Origin: Pseudisothecium myosuroides
Taxonomy: Eukaryota > Streptophyta > Bryopsida > Hypnales > Lembophyllaceae
Assembly (NCBI GenBank): GCA_951799445.1
Contig: OX637290.1
Coordinates: 27,584,987-27,648,986 of the forward strand
DNA length: 64,000 nucleotides
Direction: 5' to 3'
The translations under genes and the position numbers were made by a program. Of the stretch, positions 61,244-64,000 are shown piece by piece. The notes below the pieces were generated by a model, which was not told the DNA's origin, ran no database searches, and saw only the letters and a list, made by a program, of their open reading frames with translations. Positions within the stretch are counted from its first letter, which is position 1; each line of letters begins with the position of its first letter.

Positions 61244-61830
61244 TTAAGGACCAATAATTCAAATTTTGAACAATAAGTGAATGCGAAGACATCTCAAATA
61301 TCCAAAAAAGTGCTTTTTTTCAATCTATCAATTTTTCTGAAGATTTTTGTATTATTTCTTTAACATTTATGTAGTATAGATATTGAAGACTTTTTTTTGC
61401 AAAAATTCTACATAGTATAATTCAAAGAATAACAAAAGGTTTGGCTTCAAAAAATAGCTTTTTCAATTCAAAAAATGACCATAGAATAGAAAATGACTTG
61501 AATAAAAAATAAAAATAAAAATCTTCAAAAATCACTATGATTAGAACTTAATATTTTCATTGAACTTAAAGCTGAAGAATATTTTTGTGAAAATCACAAA
61601 TATGCAATCTATAATCAATTTTAGAAGGAATTTTCAACTTTTGGCTTGAAGTTTTATTAGAAAATATTGATTTATATACTAGTTGATCTAATCATATGGG
61701 TATGATCTATGGATCATGTTTTACAACTATTTTTTGAGAGTCATCCTTAAATTATTTTTCTAAGTTGCATTTTCTAATACATCTTCACAATTTTGGAAAT
61801 CAATTTGGACTACCTTTAGTCCTTAAGGAA
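61240..61830 (-). repeat. second TTAA-bounded repeat, directly adjoining
   Basis: Runs from the ttaaggacc at 61,240 to tttagtccttaagg at about 61,818-61,831, so its ends are roughly inverse. The interior resembles 32,640-33,120. No coding content. Confidence 0.4.
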
Positions 61831-62126
61831 TTGATTATCTAATTATTTCTAAAAACAGATACCATAATTTTTCAAAATAAATTCTTGTTTGGTGATAAAA
61901 GAAATTTACTAGTTTACAGCATTAGCCATCTGTCGAAGCATATTTTCAGCAAAAAAAAAAGCATTTGGTATATGATCTTAGAGTTGATTGTTAGGGGTTT
62001 AAGGCAATCTAAACTTAGAATTGGCTCAGATCTGGAGCACTTGGTGTGCCCAAACAAGCTTGAAGGCCTTGTCTCTTAGAGCAACCCTACAATGGCTCGC
62101 CAAGGGCTTTGACTCGTTCACTAGGC

Positions 62127-62780
62127 ATGGCCGGGTTTGAAATACTCCCCCACGACACGCACGCCAAGAGCAAAATGATGCCCGTCCACTTCAAAAAGTG
62201 GCAAGGGCACAGGCAATTAGTGAATCTTGGTTATGGCTTGCTAAGCCATTTAATAATTCTTGTGACTCCACGTGTTGAAAAGTTTTTCTTCAATAGTGCC
62301 AAAGATTCTCTTCAAAATATTAAAATAATAGATATGAGTGAACTTTGCATCACTTGGCAAGTCTTTCCGTGGGGCCTTGACTCTTTAAAAAAATTGGCTC
62401 TTGAACAAGGGACGCCAAACCTCTATTTGGCGCCCTTGTTTGTGGACTTGTTTTTAGCTAAGGAGGATGCTAAATCCTGCATTCAAAGTGGGCTTTGCGG
62501 GTCAAATTTATCTGTGGGAAAACACAAGAATTTTTATTTCTTACACATGATAAAATTTGCAAATTTTGAATTCATATTTTTAATCAAAGACTCCAAATCA
62601 GCTAGGAGAGGTGAAGAACATACCAAATTAGGAGTTTTTTTTTACATTTACCCCAAAGAATACTACATTAGAAGAAATTTGGGGCCTCTGGAGGGCTACT
62701 CCAAAGTGACCATCCAGCCTATTAAAACAAAGGTAGGTCTTCTACAAAAACTGTTAGAAGTGCATAGTCAGATGATGTGA
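62127..62780 (+). CDS. unrecognised 217-codon open reading frame
   Basis: The longest open frame outside the recognised genes and the transposon. Starts at ATG 62,127 (MAGFEILPHDTHAKSK) and ends with TGA at 62,780. No domain, signal peptide or clear transmembrane helix was recognised; residues around 140-170 (HMIKFANFEFIFLIKDSKS, RRGEEHTKLG) are the most protein-like. The upstream and downstream flanks both contain agagcaa-c-c phrases (62,078 and 62,801), so it may lie in a transposable element. Could be a real intronless gene, an exon, or a decayed element ORF. Confidence 0.3.
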   Translation: MAGFEILPHDTHAKSKMMPVHFKKWQGHRQLVNLGYGLLSHLIILVTPRVEKFFFNSAKDSLQNIKIIDMSELCITWQVFPWGLDSLKKLALEQGTPNLYLAPLFVDLFLAKEDAKSCIQSGLCGSNLSVGKHKNFYFLHMIKFANFEFIFLIKDSKSARRGEEHTKLGVFFYIYPKEYYIRRNLGPLEGYSKVTIQPIKTKVGLLQKLLEVHSQMM

Positions 62781-63020
62781 ATTTTGCAAAACTAATCAGT
62801 AAGAGCAAGCCTGTTGCCTAACTTCCACAATAAAAAAAAGGCCAATACAAGCTTTCCGTTGTTTGTTCTTGGTTTACTATTGGAATAAACTTTAGGTTTA
62901 AAAAAAAATCCAATATTAAACAAGGTTTTTAATTAAAAATTAAAAATCAAATTATCCAATCAAGTCTAATTAAATTAGTTTAAGTGACTTTTGAAGCTAG
63001 TTGCTTTGGAGATGAATTTA

Positions 63021-63605
63021 GGAAGTTCTTTATAGAAGTGGAATAGTAGTAAGGGAGACAATGCATGTGGGATATGTAAATTAGGATGAATAGGAGCTCA
63101 ACCGCTCATAGTTAAGTGGAAGAAAATTGTATTAAAAGCAAAATTTTGGGCCTCATTTAGGCAGAGTAAAATAACGTTTTTGAAAAAACTTTGGACTAAG
63201 AAAATTTGGAGAATGAACCTCAGTTTCATACCCAAAAATCTTTTTGAGACTTCAAGTTTCTAATCAAAAGTTATGGACAAAATTTAGACCGGATGTTTGA
63301 AGGAACATTTTCTTTGACATTTTCAAACATCCGGTCTGAATTTTGTCCATAAATTTTGATTGGAAACTTGAAATCTCAAAAGGATTTTTGGGTATGAAAC
63401 TTAGGTTCATTTTCCAAATTTTCTTGGTCCAAAGTTTTTTCAAAAAGTTATTTTACTATACCTAAATGAGGCCCAAAATTTTGCTTTTAATACAATTTTT
63501 TTTTCCACTTAACTATAAGCGGTTGAGCTCCTATTCATCCTAATTCACATACCCCACATGCATTGTTCTACCTAATACTATCCCACTTCTATAAAGAGCT
63601 TCTTC
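63021..63605. repeat. 585-bp near-perfect hairpin
   Basis: Arms 63,021-63,300 and 63,323-63,605 are inverse of each other with few mismatches; the loop is 22 bp. No CACTA or TTAA termini were found. It may be a foldback MITE or an inverted-repeat transcript source of small RNA. Confidence 0.85.
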
Positions 63606-63742
63606 TCTCATATTCAAACACTTCAAATGTTCACAAAATAAATCTTTCACATTGGCATAAAAAAAAATTCTTGATAGTAAGCCATTTGACTATTTTTGGG
63701 CATTGCATTCTTTCTCACAATTTGGATTGAGAAGAAAGTGCA

Positions 63743-63824
63743 TCCAAGTAGAAAATGTTTAATAATTAGGATTATGGTGCTTTAATACATCTTAACACTG
63801 ATTATTAAACACTTTCTACTTGGA
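63743..63824. repeat. 82-nt miRNA-sized hairpin
   Basis: The 24-bp arms (63,743-63,766 and 63,801-63,824; tccaagtagaaaatgtttaa and on) pair with one mismatch around a 34-nt loop. Size fits a plant small-RNA precursor or a tiny MITE. Confidence 0.5.
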
Positions 63825-64000
63825 TTTTTAGCCTTTTGACGAGCATCTAACATTGTGATTGAAGGTGAATGAGAGTAGGGGAAAAACAATTGGTTAAGAA
63901 GAAAAAAAATTGTTTGCAGGGTCCTCAGAGGCCCCACATTTCTTCTAATGAAATCTTCCTTGTTGGTCCCACTTTGAATGGAGGATTTAGCATCTTGCTT

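Overview
This is eukaryotic nuclear DNA, most likely from a land plant. Three observations support that. Genes are split by GT-AG introns. There is a complete plant-type laccase and a complete kinesin-14 (KIN-14) motor. Long AT-rich stretches are filled with DNA-transposon remnants and CACTACAAG-ended foldback elements typical of plant genomes. A seed-free plant (bryophyte, lycophyte or fern) fits the overall character, but the sequence does not settle the clade.

Layout. 1-11.7 kb holds no intact gene: a degraded hAT transposase fragment (4.4-5.1 kb), a short element with 8-bp target duplications (6.03-6.55 kb), a second TIR element (6.6-7.4 kb) and scattered repeats. 11.7-25.5 kb is a large inverted duplication with arms of about 4 kb. 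Each arm carries a two-exon gene for a small secreted SH3b-like, Cys-containing protein, preceded by a TATA box and heat-shock-element-like repeats. The two genes point away from each other. The right arm is interrupted by a 2.0-kb TIR element whose exact empty site is kept in the left arm. 25.9-31.3 kb is a nine-exon laccase gene on the minus strand. All its exon joins could be followed, and all four copper motifs are present.

31.3-41 kb is intergenic and rich in small transposons: two CACTA-type foldbacks with 3-bp duplications, a 243-bp element with perfect 26-bp TIRs, an element without target duplication, and a TTAA-flanked piggyBac-like element. 41,007-49,705 is a complete 8.7-kb DNA transposon with perfect 15-bp TIRs and a perfect 8-bp target duplication (aattgtcc). 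It contains a decayed transposase with zinc fingers and a DDE-like core, a ~94-bp minisatellite and, unexpectedly, an F-box-like gene with a G9 frameshift.

50.8-54.3 kb is a ten-exon kinesin-14 gene on the minus strand. 55.6-56.3 kb is a poorly resolved GC-richer stretch. 56.4-59.8 kb contains five very short LINE-like insertions with tails in the same orientation, each with its own 12-15-bp target duplication. 60-64 kb has TTAA-bounded repeats, one unrecognised 217-codon ORF, and a 585-bp near-perfect hairpin followed by an 82-nt miRNA-sized hairpin.

The host genes (paired SH3b genes, laccase, kinesin) do not form an obvious pathway; they are separate transcription units in a transposon-rich landscape. 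The features most deserving attention are the 8.7-kb transposon with its F-box cargo, the inverted SH3b duplication with its dated insertion, the TIR family lacking target duplications, and the cluster of tiny retroposons.
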